Assembly (NCBI GenBank): GCA_949752735.1
Contig: OX457047.1
Span: 2,773,782 to 2,837,781 of the forward strand
DNA length: 64,000 nucleotides
From: Lumbricus terrestris
Lineage: Eukaryota > Annelida > Clitellata > Crassiclitellata > Lumbricidae
Direction of reading: 5' to 3'
Shown: in pieces, positions 62,240 through 64,000 of the stretch
How the letters are laid out: each line of letters begins with the position of its first letter
Numbering within the stretch: the stretch's first letter is position 1
Position numbers and translations under genes: made by a program
The notes under the pieces: model-generated
The model's input: the letters and a program-made list of their open reading frames with translations, nothing else
Told to the model about the DNA's origin: nothing
Databases searched by the model: none

Positions 62240-62720
62240 TCCTTCTGCTGATTCAGCATCTTCTTCTTCTTCTCCTCCTCCAAATTTTCTTTCCCCCACC
62301 CACCTTCTCCTTCTTCTTCTCCAATTTTTTCCTCTCCTCCTTCTCAATTTTATTTTATTGTCCACCTTCTTTTCCTTCTCATTCCCCTCCTCCTTCTCAT
62401 TATCCACCTTCTTATCTTCCTCCATCCTCCTTTGTATACACTACCTTCTCATTTTGCTGATTCATCATCATCATCTTCTTCTTCTCCTCCTCCTCCTTCT
62501 CCAAATTTTCTTTCCCACCTTCTCCTTCTTCTTCTCCACTTTCTTCCTCTCCTCTTTCACAATTTTTCCTTTTCCCACCTTCTTTTCCTTCTCATTATCC
62601 ACCTTCTTATCCTACTCCATCTCCACCATCTCCACCATCTCCTACTTTGTATCCACCTTCCCCACACGCTCCTCTTTCCATCCACCTCCTCCTTTCCTTT
62701 CTCCACTTCTCCACCTCCTG
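62240..62720. repeat. polypyrimidine (TTC/CTCC)n tract
   Basis: Long C/T-rich strand with short internal duplications such as CACCTTCTTTTCCTTCTCAT; Ser/Phe/Leu frames are artefacts. Confidence 0.9.
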
Positions 62721-63002
62721 CTCCACTGACCATCCATACAACTCCCAAATCACTCGATACTACTCGAGGTAATGTCTGACATCGATCAGGCACCAATGTC
62801 GCTATATTAATATCGCATCGTATCTGAGAATCTACTGCAACATACATGTATCTCCTCGTACTGCATATGCCATTCAGCGAGACAGCCCTGAGGGTATAAA
62901 AATTAATAGTCTTCTAACTCCCCACCAGCAAAACCTTATTTAATGCGAACTGATGGCCGTATGATGGGGAATGCTGTTCAAACTCCGCTACAGGTTATTC
63001 TC
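62721..63002. other. intergenic, no gene recognised
   Basis: No feature recognised. Confidence 0.4.
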
Positions 63003-63080
63003 TGCCAGTGCCAGTTCCAAGCCTGGATAAAGGAGGAGGGCGACAGTAATCGTCTTTGAAATGGCAGTGTAGTTAAACAG
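63003..63080 (+). repeat. dispersed repeat V, copy 3
   Basis: Contains AGCCTGGATAAAGGAGGAGG and GTCTTTGAAATGGCAGTGTA, homologous to 21,324-21,412. Confidence 0.65.
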
Positions 63081-63304
63081 AGAGCCTCGGAAAGTAAGTT
63101 GCTCCATAAGGACAAGATAGAAATGGCTGTTTCCAGTCGATCGAAGGAGCGAGCGAGAAGAGACAGCAAAAAGATATTGGTGTATCGTAATAATATTTAT
63201 TATTAGGTCGCAAAGGTACTTAGGCGTTATCTTTTCTCTTTTCTTCGTTATGGGCTAATGGTCATCATTTCTTAATTTCATCCACATCTTATTTTCTACC
63301 TTCC

Positions 63305-63404
63305 TCTCATCCTCTTTCTTCTCATCCTCTTTCTTCTCCTCCTACTCCTGCTCCTCTTCCTCTCCTCCTCCTCCTCCTCCTCCTCCTCCTCCTCCTCCTC
63401 CTCC

Positions 63405-63439
<35 letters not shown>

Positions 63440-63446
63440 CTCCTCA
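63305..63446 (+). repeat. (CCT)n / (TTC)n microsatellite
   Basis: Almost pure CTC triplets with TTC interruptions. Confidence 0.96.
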
Positions 63447-63807
63447 TTGTAACCAGACGCTTATGTGTCCCTCGCAATAATAAGATCTGTTTCTACACTA
63501 GTCTAGGCACTACTATTAACTTTTGTATGTGCCAATCTGCTCAATTAACATAATATTATGAGCATAAACATTATGTTCAGTTTGGCCTATAATTATACTG
63601 GTATATAGCCTAAAGTCAATGGATGAAATAAGTATATTTATAAGAACGACAAAAATATATATTATATGTATATTATATTATTATATTATTTTATTCGTTC
63701 ATTTGTTTCATTGCTATATGCATATATAAATTAAATATATTTATATATGTAGCCTACATATTTAATTTATTCTTATCCCAAACCTTTCTAGACTAGGCCT
63801 TGTACTA

Positions 63808-64000
63808 GAAGCAACAATGTCATTCAGCCTTAACAACACCGAGCTAGAAATCAAATTAAATGGAAATCTGGTGAATACTGTTTCATTTGCTGACGACATT
63901 CACCTCCTTACTAGAAAAAGTGGACCACAACTACAGAATAATTATTATTCTTGTAGTTCGACGACTCGGATTGTCGAAACCAGCAGAAGAGATACGTTCT
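63808..64000 (+). pseudogene. RTE-like LINE reverse transcriptase fragment, runs off the right edge
   Basis: The frame reads MSFSLNNTELEIKLNGNLVN, TVSFADDIHLLTRKSGPQLQ, open to the end. FADD is the catalytic metal-binding box, and the preceding I-LNG--VN and following D--LL are typical of RTE-type elements. The downstream residues degrade into NNYYSCSS, suggesting a break or frameshift. Confidence 0.7.

Noticed and set aside
62200..62779. Ser/Phe/Pro-rich frames of about 90-120 codons
   Set aside because: Polypyrimidine repeat; no domain or splice context.

Overview
This is animal nuclear DNA. It has spliced genes with GT-AG introns, long AT-rich intergenic stretches, and many eukaryotic transposons in different states of decay. 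Operons, ribosome-binding sites and CRISPR arrays are absent. The species cannot be fixed from sequence alone. The TE mix (L2/CR1-like and RTE-like LINEs, a tRNA-derived SINE, hAT-type miniature elements, Tc1/mariner, a probable Helitron end) and a recurring palindrome TAGGCCTA point to a marine invertebrate, perhaps a non-vertebrate deuterostome; that placement is a low-confidence guess.

Three cellular genes can be defended, all on the minus strand. (1) An exon near 10.6-11.0 kb encodes the N-terminal 113 residues of an SLC5-type sodium-coupled solute transporter; no further exon was recognised. (2) A complete six-exon class II ADP-ribosylation factor (ARF4/5-like) lies at 37,496-44,225 and joins into exactly 180 codons plus stop. 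(3) A Shaker-type (Kv1-like) potassium channel occupies essentially one large exon at 55,530-56,796, with T1, S1-S6, selectivity filter TVGYGD and the S6 PVP motif. The S4 segment lacks the first gating arginine and the C-terminus is very short unless a splice donor at 55,564 is used. A possible terminal exon of an unidentified gene is at 57,532-57,777. Two ATG sites in a CAAAATGGCSGAC context (26,053 and 44,416, plus strand) may be first exons.

Layout: 0-10 kb is simple repeats, miniature elements and a perfect 314-bp tandem duplication. 10-17 kb holds the SLC5 exon, microsatellites, a decayed 2.3-kb DNA transposon carrying a SINE that itself carries a hAT-type insertion, and a long palindrome split by another hAT-type insertion. 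17.5-20.2 kb is a 2.6-kb unit bounded by perfect 34-bp inverted repeats and filled with a minisatellite. 21.7-24.1 kb is a LINE whose reverse transcriptase frame is cleanly split by a 1.3-kb TA-flanked element. 27.7-31.4 kb has a 2-kb L2-like LINE and a Helitron-like terminus. 32-36 kb has a Tc1/mariner copy, an 81-bp piggyBac-like element and hairpin elements. 36-45 kb is ARF with TE-filled introns. 45-54 kb is dense in hAT-type elements and LINE ends. 55-58 kb is the Kv gene. 58-64 kb is repeats, ending in an RTE-like reverse transcriptase fragment.

The clearest biological stories are about mobile DNA. A swarm of short elements of several families leaves 8-bp target duplications, eleven of them perfect. 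A SINE shares its 3' tail hairpin with the L2-like LINE that probably mobilised it. Several insertions are nested and can be ordered in time.
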